A stretch of 41,045 nucleotides of DNA from an uncultured Chthonomonas sp. (lineage in GTDB: Bacteria; Armatimonadota; Chthonomonadetes; Chthonomonadales; CAJBBX01), in contig CAJBBX010000060.1 in the NCBI GenBank assembly GCA_903951425.1, forward strand, positions 1 through 41,045, read 5' to 3'. The first letter of the stretch is position 1. The number at the start of each line of letters is the position of its first letter. Below are positions 34,796 through 41,045 of this stretch, in pieces. The notes below the pieces were generated by a model, which was given only the letters and a program-made list of their open reading frames with translations, made no database searches and was not told the DNA's origin. Both the position numbers and the translations under genes were made by a program.

Positions 34796-36139
34796 ATGGA
34801 CGCCGCATGTGATCTCTGCCGTCGCGCCCTCTGCGCGGAGCCGTCGGAGCAGCCGGGAGCCGAGCCGAAGCTCGATCCGGTGGCCCATCTGGCCGCCTGC
34901 CCATCGTGCCGAGCGTTCAGCGAGGCGCTGGGTTCGGGACTGGGCGACCTGCGCTCCATGGCCGGCCTGAGCCCGGCAGGTAGCCCCTTGGGCCGCGCCA
35001 TGGCGGCTGCCGCACAGCCCCGACGTGCGCCCCGGTGGCCCTTCGCGCTGGCGGCTTCAGCTGCGGTCGCTGCCGCCGCGTGGCTGGCGGTCGTGCGGCC
35101 CCTCCCCCAGTCGACCCTTCAGGAGGCCTCCGACAAGGCCGCGACGTCCCAAGCGGCCGGTCCAGCCGCCATGCCCGCCGCGAAGGAAGCGGCCCGGCAG
35201 GTCCCCGGCGCGGACCGCGGTTCAAGGGCCAAACGTGTCTTGAGCTACGAACGCCGGTCGGTGGCCGCGATCACGCACCGCGATGCGACCGCGGGCGGAG
35301 CGGCGAAGAAGGAGGTGGCCGTTGCCGGAGCCGTCGAGCCGACGCGGCCCCGAGCAGTCTCGCTGCGCTCCTTCGGCGCCGAGGCGCGGCCAACGGCGGC
35401 TGCCGATGCCCTGGGCGGCATGCCTGCTCCCCTGGCCGCCGTGGCCGGTCCCGCGCCCGCGGCGCCCCTCGCCTTTCGACGCAACGTCGCCGCGGACATG
35501 GCCGTCGCCGCTAAGCCGGTGACGCTGACCCTGGCCGAGATGCCCGCCCCCGAGTTGGCCGCCCGGCTGGCCAAGGCGCTGGACAGGCCGTTGCGGGTCG
35601 ATCCCGCACTGGCCGAAGTCCGGCTCGGGTTGCGCTGCGTCGATCGGCCGGCCTCCGAGGTGCTGCAAGCCGTGGCCGCCGCCACCGAGGCACGGTGGGC
35701 GCCCGCGACCGACGCGCTCCTCCTGACCCAGGCCGTTGACGTCGAGGAAGCGGCCGCCGCGTCGGGGCCGGTCGCCCTCAAGGCAGAGGCTTCCGCCGCT
35801 GGAGGCCGAATGGGCGGCGCCGTGCAGGAGATGCGTGCTCAAGAGGGCTTCGCCGCGCCCACGGGCATGGCAGGCGGCATGGGCGGCGGAGCGGTGGCCG
35901 ACGGCGTTCCCGCGTTTGGTCGCGCAGGGAATGCCGGCGCCGCCAAGCCGGATCAGAGCCTGGCAGCCAAGATGCACGTGAGCCGTCCGGAGCCGCCGCG
36001 CAACGCCGTCACGGTGCGGTGGCCGCACGGGCGCACCGCGGCGCGTGCGCGGCGCAGCATGGCTCCGGCGCTCCCGCCCAACTGGGTCGTCACCACCGAG
36101 GCCGACGCCCAGACAGGCAAGCAGCCCGCAGGACGCTGA
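34796..36139 (+). CDS. Membrane anti-sigma-like protein with ZAS zinc motif and STN-like domain
   Basis: 447 residues. The cytoplasmic N-terminus has the zinc anti-sigma motif H-x3-C-x2-C at His31, Cys35 and Cys38 (HLAACPSC), plus CDLC at 5-8. One membrane helix is at about 81-100 (FALAASAAVAAAAWLAVV). The extracytoplasmic part is Ala-rich and low in complexity except for about 240-310, which looks like a secretin/TonB short N-terminal (STN) domain: LTLAEMPAPELAARLAKAL, then LRVDPALAEVRLGLRCV. It directly follows the ECF sigma gene, so a sigma/anti-sigma pair is inferred. The Shine-Dalgarno is weak, perhaps reflecting coupling to the sigma gene. Confidence 0.7.
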   Translation: MDAACDLCRRALCAEPSEQPGAEPKLDPVAHLAACPSCRAFSEALGSGLGDLRSMAGLSPAGSPLGRAMAAAAQPRRAPRWPFALAASAAVAAAAWLAVVRPLPQSTLQEASDKAATSQAAGPAAMPAAKEAARQVPGADRGSRAKRVLSYERRSVAAITHRDATAGGAAKKEVAVAGAVEPTRPRAVSLRSFGAEARPTAAADALGGMPAPLAAVAGPAPAAPLAFRRNVAADMAVAAKPVTLTLAEMPAPELAARLAKALDRPLRVDPALAEVRLGLRCVDRPASEVLQAVAAATEARWAPATDALLLTQAVDVEEAAAASGPVALKAEASAAGGRMGGAVQEMRAQEGFAAPTGMAGGMGGGAVADGVPAFGRAGNAGAAKPDQSLAAKMHVSRPEPPRNAVTVRWPHGRTAARARRSMAPALPPNWVVTTEADAQTGKQPAGR

Positions 36140-36157
36140 TCCCCGCACGCCTCGCCG

Positions 36158-36166
36158 TGCTATGCT
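36158..36166 (+). promoter_or_regulatory. Extended -10 element before the GH20/67-like gene
   Basis: TGC-TATGCT (36158-36166) predicts a start near 36172, immediately before the GGAGG at 36174-36178, giving a very short leader. No matching -35 box is seen. Confidence 0.35.
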
Positions 36167-36183
36167 CAGGTACGGAGGCGATC

Positions 36184-37965
36184 ATGGGGTTCATTGGATG
36201 GGGGCCGGCTGCCGTTCTGGCGACGGCGCTGGCTTGCCGCATGGCCGGCGCCGGCGCCGTGCAACCTCCGGTCGTGCAGACCGCCCTGGAGGCGCTCCAA
36301 CTGCGCGGCGCCCTGCTCGGGGCCACCGGCCGAAGCGCACCCGGCGTGCGCCTCACTCGCCTCGATCCCGACAGGCCCCGCCTGGGCGACTGGGACCTTT
36401 CCGCCAACCTGGCTCCATTGCGCCCGTGGCAACGGAGGCAGGGCTACGCGATCCGTCGACAGCCGGGCCAACCACCTGAGGTGGCCGCCCTGTCTCCCGA
36501 GGGGCTGGCATTCGGGCTGGCGCACCTCACGGGCCTCCTGCGCGCCGCGTCCGGCGGCGGAGCGCGGTTCGATCTACCGCCGGATGCCCGCCTCTTCGAG
36601 GCCCCGGCCATCGAGGAACGCGGCGAGTACCTGAATATTGGCTACGACATCCCGCCCATCACGCCGCATACTTGGGACGCCGCCCGATGGCGCGCCTACA
36701 TCGACCAGTTGGCCCTGGCTCGTCTGAACCGCTTCTACTTCTTCCTCTGGGGCAGCGACGTCACGGCCTGGCCGGGCTCGCGCCTCTCGCGCACCGAGAC
36801 CAGCCGCCGCCTCTTCCGCGAACTGCCCGGGGCCATCCGTTACGCCCAGCGCAGGGGCCTCAAGGTCGTCCTCATGCTGGGGCCGACGTTGATCCCCCGC
36901 GACATCTACGACCTCCATCCCGACTGGCACGCCGACATCGAGTACGCCCGGCACGGCTTCCCCGTGGTCTGCCCCAACCACCCGGAGGCCTGGAAGGCGA
37001 TCACGGCCGCGTTGCGCGCCCAGCTGGATCGGCTTCGGGCGGTCGATGCGGTGCAGGTCTGGTTCTACGATCCCGGCGGCTGCTGGTGCGAGGCGCGCGG
37101 GTGCAAGCAGGGCCAGGCGGCCTCGCTGGCGCGCCAGGTGCGCGAGTTCGCCCGCCTCTTCCGCCGCGTGAACCAACGGGGTGGCCTGGAGGTGAACCTC
37201 TGGCCCGTCGCCATCTGGGAGCGGGAGCAGAAGGTGGAGGTTCGCAAGCCGCTGGTGCAGGCGTTGCGCCGTGACTTCCGATCCAGTTGGCGGGGCATCA
37301 CCATGGTGGGCACGGCCGAGGAGGGGCCCACGCCGACGCCTCGATGGGAGAAGGAGCAGGGCTTCCGCACGGGGCTCTTCATCTTCGCGGCCAACCCGGA
37401 GTCGGGCTACAGCTTCCTGACGCCGCATTTGCGCTACATGCCCTGGTCGGCCCGGGTGGCGCGGGACTTCGACGTCGACGCCTGCTTCGGTCACCGGCTG
37501 GAGGCCTGGACGCGCCTGCCCGCCACGGCACTCATGGCCCAGTGGCTCTGGAACCCCGACCTGGAACCCTCCGAGGCCGTGCGGCGCCTCTCGTGCAGCC
37601 TCACAGGAGACGACCGGGCAGGGGCGGCGCTGGCCAGGGCCATCATGCTTCTGGATCGCATCACGGACGACGGCGCCACGCCGGAACTGGCCGGGCCGCT
37701 GCGCGTAGCCGCCGCCGAGGCATGGCCGCTTGCGGCGCCGGGACTGCTCAGCGAGATTGAGTACCTGCCGGCCACGCTGGAGGCGGTGGCCGGGATCGCC
37801 GAGTCCGCCGGCGCGGCTCCGGAGGCCATGGCGCGCTACGAGGCCCGCTTCGCGGAGGTCCTCCGCCGTAGCCCGACCTTCGCGTCCTTGGCGGCTGACG
37901 CGCCGGGCACATTCAGGCGATATCGCGGGATGCTGCTGCCCGGCTGGCGCAATCGCATGTTCTGA
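36184..37965 (+). CDS. Secreted GH20/GH67-like glycoside hydrolase
   Basis: 593 residues from the ATG at 36184, with GGAGG five bases upstream and a signal peptide (MGFIGWGPAAVLATALACRMAG). Residues about 50-125 resemble the beta/alpha Glyco_hydro_20b domain that precedes GH20 and GH67 barrels (LSPEGLAFGLAHLTGLLRA). The TIM barrel starts with IEERGEYLNIGYD and contains LARLNRFYFFLWGSDV, QVWFYDPGGCWCEARGCKQ and ANPESGYSFLTPH. The GH20 Asp-Glu pair is not in its usual HxGGDE form, so the catalytic residues and family are uncertain. The cysteine-rich CWC...GC loop is distinctive. Confidence 0.65.
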   Translation: MGFIGWGPAAVLATALACRMAGAGAVQPPVVQTALEALQLRGALLGATGRSAPGVRLTRLDPDRPRLGDWDLSANLAPLRPWQRRQGYAIRRQPGQPPEVAALSPEGLAFGLAHLTGLLRAASGGGARFDLPPDARLFEAPAIEERGEYLNIGYDIPPITPHTWDAARWRAYIDQLALARLNRFYFFLWGSDVTAWPGSRLSRTETSRRLFRELPGAIRYAQRRGLKVVLMLGPTLIPRDIYDLHPDWHADIEYARHGFPVVCPNHPEAWKAITAALRAQLDRLRAVDAVQVWFYDPGGCWCEARGCKQGQAASLARQVREFARLFRRVNQRGGLEVNLWPVAIWEREQKVEVRKPLVQALRRDFRSSWRGITMVGTAEEGPTPTPRWEKEQGFRTGLFIFAANPESGYSFLTPHLRYMPWSARVARDFDVDACFGHRLEAWTRLPATALMAQWLWNPDLEPSEAVRRLSCSLTGDDRAGAALARAIMLLDRITDDGATPELAGPLRVAAAEAWPLAAPGLLSEIEYLPATLEAVAGIAESAGAAPEAMARYEARFAEVLRRSPTFASLAADAPGTFRRYRGMLLPGWRNRMF

Positions 37966-37977
37966 GGCGATTTGCCC

Positions 37978-38006
37978 TTGCCTCAACGGTCACCATGTGT
38001 TAGACT
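37978..38006 (+). promoter_or_regulatory. Strong promoter downstream of the GH20/67-like gene
   Basis: TTGCCT (37978-37983), a 17-bp spacer, and TAGACT (38001-38006) preceded by TGT. This is one of the best sigma-70-type promoters in the window, yet no plus-strand protein follows; the next gene (prs) is on the opposite strand. Confidence 0.6.
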
Positions 38007-38012
38007 CTGCCG

Positions 38013-38266
38013 TCAGTGGTTTATGCGGCAGTGGTGGCCCTGCAGGCGATTGGTGATGTCCATTTGCGGTTCAGAGCCAACGCTCCTTCAATGGAGTGAG
38101 GCTCGGCGTTGCTGAGTGGTATCCCCTAACGGGGAAGCGCGAGGCGCGCCGGCGCACATCCGCCCGTGTTATGCGGGTTCTTGAACCGCGGGCACACGGC
38201 GTCGCGGGGTGCACACGCGGTCGGCGGCCGGCCCTTAGCGGGGTCGGCCGCCAGCCGTATATCGGC
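38013..38266 (+). ncRNA. Candidate structured non-coding RNA
   Basis: The region transcribed from the promoter at 37978-38006 has no convincing ORF but several strong hairpins. GAGCC/GGCTC encloses CGCTCC/GGAGTG (38074-38104). TCCCC-UAAC-GGGGA with a UMAC-type tetraloop is at 38122-38135. A bulged long hairpin CGCCCGTGT/ACACGGCG with inner GCGGGTT/AACCGC is at 38161-38201. A 12-bp stem is at 38223-38252, and GCCG-TATAT-CGGC at 38254-38266. I do not recognise tmRNA, RNase P, SRP or tRNA features; a 6S-like RNA cannot be excluded. Exact ends are guesses. Confidence 0.45.
38223..38252. terminator. Strong GC hairpin between candidate ncRNA and prs
   Basis: GGCGGCCG pairs with CGGCCGCC (8 bp), extended by GCCC with GGGT (including a wobble) around a 6-nt loop. 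No T-run follows on either strand, so it is either a factor-dependent/bidirectional stop or part of the RNA itself. Confidence 0.4.
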
Positions 38267-38283
38267 CCTCGCCCAGAGGCCCC

Positions 38284-39240
38284 TTACGTAGGCCTCGAAT
38301 AGCCCCCGAAGAGCTCGCTGACTGAGCTATTGGCGTGGATGCGCTGGATGGCGTCGGCCAGCATCGGCGCCACGCTGACCACGCGGATCTTGGGTCCGGC
38401 GTCCTCCAACGGGGGGACCGTGTCCGTCACGAGCAGGCTCGCAAGAGGCGACGACGCCACCTGCGCCACCGCATTCCCCGAGAGGATGCCGTGCGTGCAG
38501 CAGGCATGCACCGCCGTGGCACCGCGGGCGATGAGGGCCTCGGCGCCCTTCACGATGGAGCCGCCCGTATCGATCATGTCATCGATCATCACGCAGGTCC
38601 GGCCCGCCACGTCGCCCACGATCTCGAGTATCTGCACCTGGTTCGGCTCAGGGCGTCGTTTGGCGATGATGGCCAGGGGAGACCCGAGCTGCTCGGCCAG
38701 GCTCCGGGCGCGGGTGACGCCGCCCACGTCGGGGCTCACCACCACGGCATCGTCGCCGCAGAGGCCCCGGCTCCGCAGGTCCTCGCCGATGATGGGACCG
38801 GCGTAGAGGTGGTCCAACGGGATGTCAAAGAAGCCCTGGATCTGCCCGGCGTGGAGGTCCACGCAGAGCACGCGGTGGGCGCCCGCCACGGTGATGAGGT
38901 TGGCGATGAGCCTCGCGGTGATGGGCTCCCGTGGCTTGATCTTCTTGTCCTGCCGGGCATAGCCGTAGTAGGGCATTACGGCGGTGATGCGCCGGGCCGA
39001 CGCCCTGCGGAAAGCGTCGATCATGATGAGCAACTCCATCAGATTGGCGTCGACCGCGCGGCAGGTGGGCTGGACGATGAAGACATCCATGCCCCGTGCG
39101 CTCTCGTCGATCTGGATGGATGTCTCGCCGTCGGCGAACCGTCGGATGTGGATGCGGCCCAGTTCGACGCCCAGGTTGTCGGCTATCTTGCCGGCCAGCG
39201 CCGGGTTGGCATTGCCGCTGAAGAGGCGCAGGTCGCTCAT
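38284..39240 (-). CDS. prs: Ribose-phosphate pyrophosphokinase
   Basis: 318 residues. It makes PRPP from ribose 5-phosphate and ATP, feeding purine, pyrimidine, histidine and NAD synthesis (including NadC in this window). Family motifs: LRLFSGNANPALAGKIA, RRFADGETSIQI, the flexible loop YARQDKKIKPREPITARL, DLHAGQIQGFFDIPLDHL, VSPDVGGVTRAR and the PRPP-binding CVMIDDMIDTGGSI. Its start overlaps the glmU stop by 4 bp (39237-39240), indicating translational coupling. Confidence 0.97.
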   Translation of the reverse strand: MSDLRLFSGNANPALAGKIADNLGVELGRIHIRRFADGETSIQIDESARGMDVFIVQPTCRAVDANLMELLIMIDAFRRASARRITAVMPYYGYARQDKKIKPREPITARLIANLITVAGAHRVLCVDLHAGQIQGFFDIPLDHLYAGPIIGEDLRSRGLCGDDAVVVSPDVGGVTRARSLAEQLGSPLAIIAKRRPEPNQVQILEIVGDVAGRTCVMIDDMIDTGGSIVKGAEALIARGATAVHACCTHGILSGNAVAQVASSPLASLLVTDTVPPLEDAGPKIRVVSVAPMLADAIQRIHANSSVSELFGGYSRPT

Positions 39241-40649
39241 TCTGATCGGTCTCCCTTTTCGTCGCGCAAGCGTCGCGCCCAGCCCGGCTTGTTGGCCTGC
39301 CGGCTACGGCCCAGGCCCAGGGCGTCATCGGGCACGTCTTCAGTCAGTGTGGAGCCCGCGGCGGTGTAGGCGCCGGCCCCCACGCGGATCGGGGCTACCA
39401 GAGTGTTGTTCGAGCCCACGAAGGCCCCCGGCCCGATCTCCGTGCGCCGCTTCACCCATCCGTCGAAGTTGCAGGTGATGGTTCCGCCGCCGATGTTGGC
39501 CTCGGCGCCTACGTCGGCGTCGCCCAGGTAGGTCAGATGCGCCAGCTTGGCGCCGGGTCCCACCGCCGCCAGCTTCAGCTCGCAGAAGCTGCCGATGCGC
39601 GCGCCCGCGCCGATGTCGCAACCCGGCCGAATGTGCGCGTACGGTCCCACGGTGACGTCCGCGGCGATGCGGCTCTCGGTGATGTGGGACGCCAGGATGC
39701 GCGCGCTGTCGCCGATCTCGCTCTCCTCGATGCGGCAACCCGCCCCGATCAGGCAGCCCGCGCCGACCGTGGTCCGGCCCCGAAGCTGCGCGTAGGGCTC
39801 GATGAGGGTGTCGGCGCCGATCTCCACATCCACGTCCACGCTAACGCTGTCGGGATCGGGCATGCTGACGCCCGCCAGCATATGCCGCTGCAGGATGCTC
39901 TTGCGGAGGGCGCAGGTGACTGCGGCCAGCTCCACGCAGGTGTTGACGCCCAGGACTTCGCTCTCGTCGTCTACGCGGACGCTCACAGCCTGGCGGCCCC
40001 AGCCGTGCAGGATGCCCACCGCGTCAGTGAGGTAGTACTCGTTCTGGTCGTTCTGGTTACCGATCTCGGGCAGGGTCTCCAGCAAATCCGGGCCACTGAA
40101 GCAGTAGACAGAGGCGTTCCACTCGTGCACCGCCAACTGGTCCACCGAGGCGTCGCGGGCCTCCACGATGCCCGTCACGGCGCCGTCAGGCCCGTGCAGC
40201 ACGCGGCCGTAGCGTCCGGCGTCTGCCGCCCAGCCCTCCAGCAAGGCCACGGAGGCCCCTGCCTCGGCTCGGGCGGCGCGCAGGGCGGTCAGCGTCTCGG
40301 CCTTCAGCAGCGGCACGTCGCCGGCCAGCACCAGCACGTCGCCCTCCACGCCCGCCAGCGTATCGGCGGCGCACCGCACGGCGTGGCCGGTGCCCTGGGG
40401 GTTCTGCTGCAGCACATATTCCACGCCGTCGCCCAGCCCAGCGCGCACTCGATCGGCCGCATGGCCCACGATGACGACGATGCGCCCGACGCCCGCGGCC
40501 CGGCAGGCCCGTATGACATGGGTAGCCAGCGGGATGCCGCAAAGCGGGTGCAGCGGCTTGGGCGTCGCCGACTTCATGCGGGTCGACTTGCCGGCGGCCA
40601 GGATGACGGCTACGGCCTCGGGTCGTGCGGGTGCATCGGGAACCGGCAA
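39237..40649 (-). CDS. glmU: Bifunctional GlcNAc-1-phosphate uridyltransferase / glucosamine-1-phosphate acetyltransferase
   Basis: 470 residues from a TTG codon at 40649, chosen because GGGAGG lies six bases upstream and the length then matches the family; a longer TTG start at 40706 would fall on the predicted promoter. GlmU makes UDP-GlcNAc for peptidoglycan and lipid A. The N-terminal pyrophosphorylase has VILAAGKSTRMKSATPKPLH, QNPQGTGHAV and VLVLAGDVPLL. The C-terminal left-handed beta-helix acetyltransferase has hexapeptide repeats, including IRPGCDIGAGARIG, GEANIGGGTITCNFDG-type (here AEANIGGGTITCNFDG) and GSNNTLVAPIRVGAGAYTAA. It is followed directly by prs. Confidence 0.96.
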   Translation of the reverse strand: MPVPDAPARPEAVAVILAAGKSTRMKSATPKPLHPLCGIPLATHVIRACRAAGVGRIVVIVGHAADRVRAGLGDGVEYVLQQNPQGTGHAVRCAADTLAGVEGDVLVLAGDVPLLKAETLTALRAARAEAGASVALLEGWAADAGRYGRVLHGPDGAVTGIVEARDASVDQLAVHEWNASVYCFSGPDLLETLPEIGNQNDQNEYYLTDAVGILHGWGRQAVSVRVDDESEVLGVNTCVELAAVTCALRKSILQRHMLAGVSMPDPDSVSVDVDVEIGADTLIEPYAQLRGRTTVGAGCLIGAGCRIEESEIGDSARILASHITESRIAADVTVGPYAHIRPGCDIGAGARIGSFCELKLAAVGPGAKLAHLTYLGDADVGAEANIGGGTITCNFDGWVKRRTEIGPGAFVGSNNTLVAPIRVGAGAYTAAGSTLTEDVPDDALGLGRSRQANKPGWARRLRDEKGDRSE

Positions 40650-40705
40650 GGTGATCCTCCCAAGGGGGTCCTGGGTCAGCGGGCAGACGCTGGCATTGGT
40701 CGCCA

Positions 40706-40711
40706 ATTATA
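40706..40711 (-). promoter_or_regulatory. glmU-prs promoter -10 box
   Basis: On the minus strand a perfect TATAAT (40711 to 40706) lies about 57 bases before the TTG start of glmU. The -35 region is weak (GGTCGT-like). A start near 40699 would leave a leader of about 50 nt carrying the GGGAGG site. Confidence 0.5.
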
Positions 40712-40810
40712 GACCGTACGGCGCGCCTACGACCAGCGCCGCGCGCGGGCCATGGGGTACACCTTCTCCGGCGAGGCGCGCAGGCCCGCCGTCGGCTCTC
40801 GGAGGAAGCG

Positions 40811-41045
40811 ATGCAGACGACGATCGTCCTACTTGTTCTGGCGGCGGCAGCGGCCGTGGCGGCCTCGGCGGCCCAGACGCCCCCCTCCGCGCAGGTTCGC
40901 CTCTGGCCCGGCGTGGCACCCGGCGAGACGGGTGACATCGGCCCGGAACACGACACCACGCCCGAGGCCGAGCGCAAGCCCGCCAAGCAGGCGATCCTAC
41001 GGCTCACAAACGTCACCGAACCCACGCTGCAGGTGTTCCGCCCCG
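40811..41045 (+). CDS. Partial secreted alpha/beta hydrolase (esterase/xylanase-B type)
   Basis: The gene starts at ATG 40811 with GGAGGAAGC directly upstream and is cut by the right edge after 78 codons. A signal peptide is clear (MQTTIVLLVLAAAAAVAAS, cleavage near AAQ). The following LWPGVAPGETGDIGPE and AILRLTNVTEPTLQVFRP match the N-terminal strand region common to secreted alpha/beta hydrolases annotated as acetyl-xylan esterase or endo-xylanase B-like. The catalytic Ser-His-Asp triad is beyond the window. It is divergent from glmU. Confidence 0.75.
   Translation, partial: MQTTIVLLVLAAAAAVAASAAQTPPSAQVRLWPGVAPGETGDIGPEHDTTPEAERKPAKQAILRLTNVTEPTLQVFRP

Noticed and set aside
38013..38266. 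tmRNA, RNase P RNA, SRP RNA or tRNA
   Set aside because: None of their conserved cores (for example the RNase P GAGGAAAGTC region, the SRP GGAAGCAGC-type loop, or a T-arm with CCA end) could be found on either strand.
39237..40706. Upstream TTG start for glmU
   Set aside because: It would place the start codon on the perfect TATAAT box; the TTG at 40649 has GGGAGG six bases upstream and fits family length.

Overview
The window is very GC-rich, tightly packed and has clear GGAGG-type ribosome binding sites. The gene content points to a free-living heterotroph that feeds on glycans. Housekeeping genes (radA, nadC, dapA, asd, prs, glmU) alternate with large secreted glycoside hydrolases, a Gfo/Idh oxidoreductase with a Tat signal, a DUF1080 protein, a Uma2 protein, a di-heme/FGE-like fusion and a BlaI/BlaR1 pair. 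This mix is typical of Armatimonadota, Planctomycetota and Hydrogenedentota-like lineages. The glmU-prs adjacency and strong Shine-Dalgarno sites make an Armatimonadota-like organism my first guess, but this is inference. No rRNA, tRNA, CRISPR array, prophage or intact insertion sequence was seen.

Layout. 1-5719 (minus): two tandem paralogous six-hairpin glycosidases, then the first codons of a further secreted protein. 5720-6278: a non-coding stretch with a truncated HTH/transposase-like ORF, a phased palindrome, and a promoter with a dyad. 6279-8895 (plus): BlaI-type repressor and an M56 (BlaR1-type) peptidase with an unusual coiled-coil plus secretin-like tail. 9020-10054 (minus): threonine 3-dehydrogenase. 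10147-11745 (plus): clan GH-A beta-galactosidase-like protein. 12022-14288 (plus): radA and nadC. 14298-20979 (minus): a probable operon of Gfo/Idh oxidoreductase, DUF1080, Uma2 and a 1308-residue cytochrome/FGE-like protein. 21053-23002 (minus): asd-dapA, the entry to lysine/diaminopimelate synthesis. 23168-25501 (plus): GH9 enzyme. 25560-25956 (plus): cold-shock protein with a long leader containing a small overlapping ORF. 26040-27152 (minus): secreted CBM-like protein. 27241-27579 (minus): HIT protein. 27664-28677 (plus): orphan OppF/DppF-type ATPase. 28646-31278 (minus): secreted protein of unknown function and a GH84 enzyme. 31596-34134 (plus): TolB-like propeller protein and a PHP/CehA hydrolase. 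34196-37965 (plus): ECF sigma factor, membrane anti-sigma-like protein with an STN-like periplasmic domain, and a GH20/GH67-like secreted protein. 37978-38283: a promoter followed by a strongly structured non-coding stretch, a candidate ncRNA. 38284-40649 (minus): glmU-prs. 40811-41045 (plus): start of a secreted alpha/beta hydrolase that runs off the edge.

How the genes fit together. The secreted GH9, GH84, GH-A, GH20/67-like and six-hairpin enzymes plus the edge esterase would attack mixed polysaccharides and amino-sugar polymers outside the cell. The oxidoreductase/DUF1080 operon fits the processing of oxidised sugars. Two membrane signalling modules (BlaI/BlaR1 and ECF sigma/anti-sigma) each carry a secretin/STN-like extracytoplasmic domain, which is unusual.

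The most interesting non-coding signal is a family of three intergenic palindromes built from GTCAAC-like hexamers repeated every 9 bp. Two copies have four units per arm and one AT-rich copy has three. The hexamers are conserved while the 3-bp spacers are not. Next come the candidate ncRNA beyond 37978 and the 34-codon leader ORF coupled by TGATG to the cold-shock gene.
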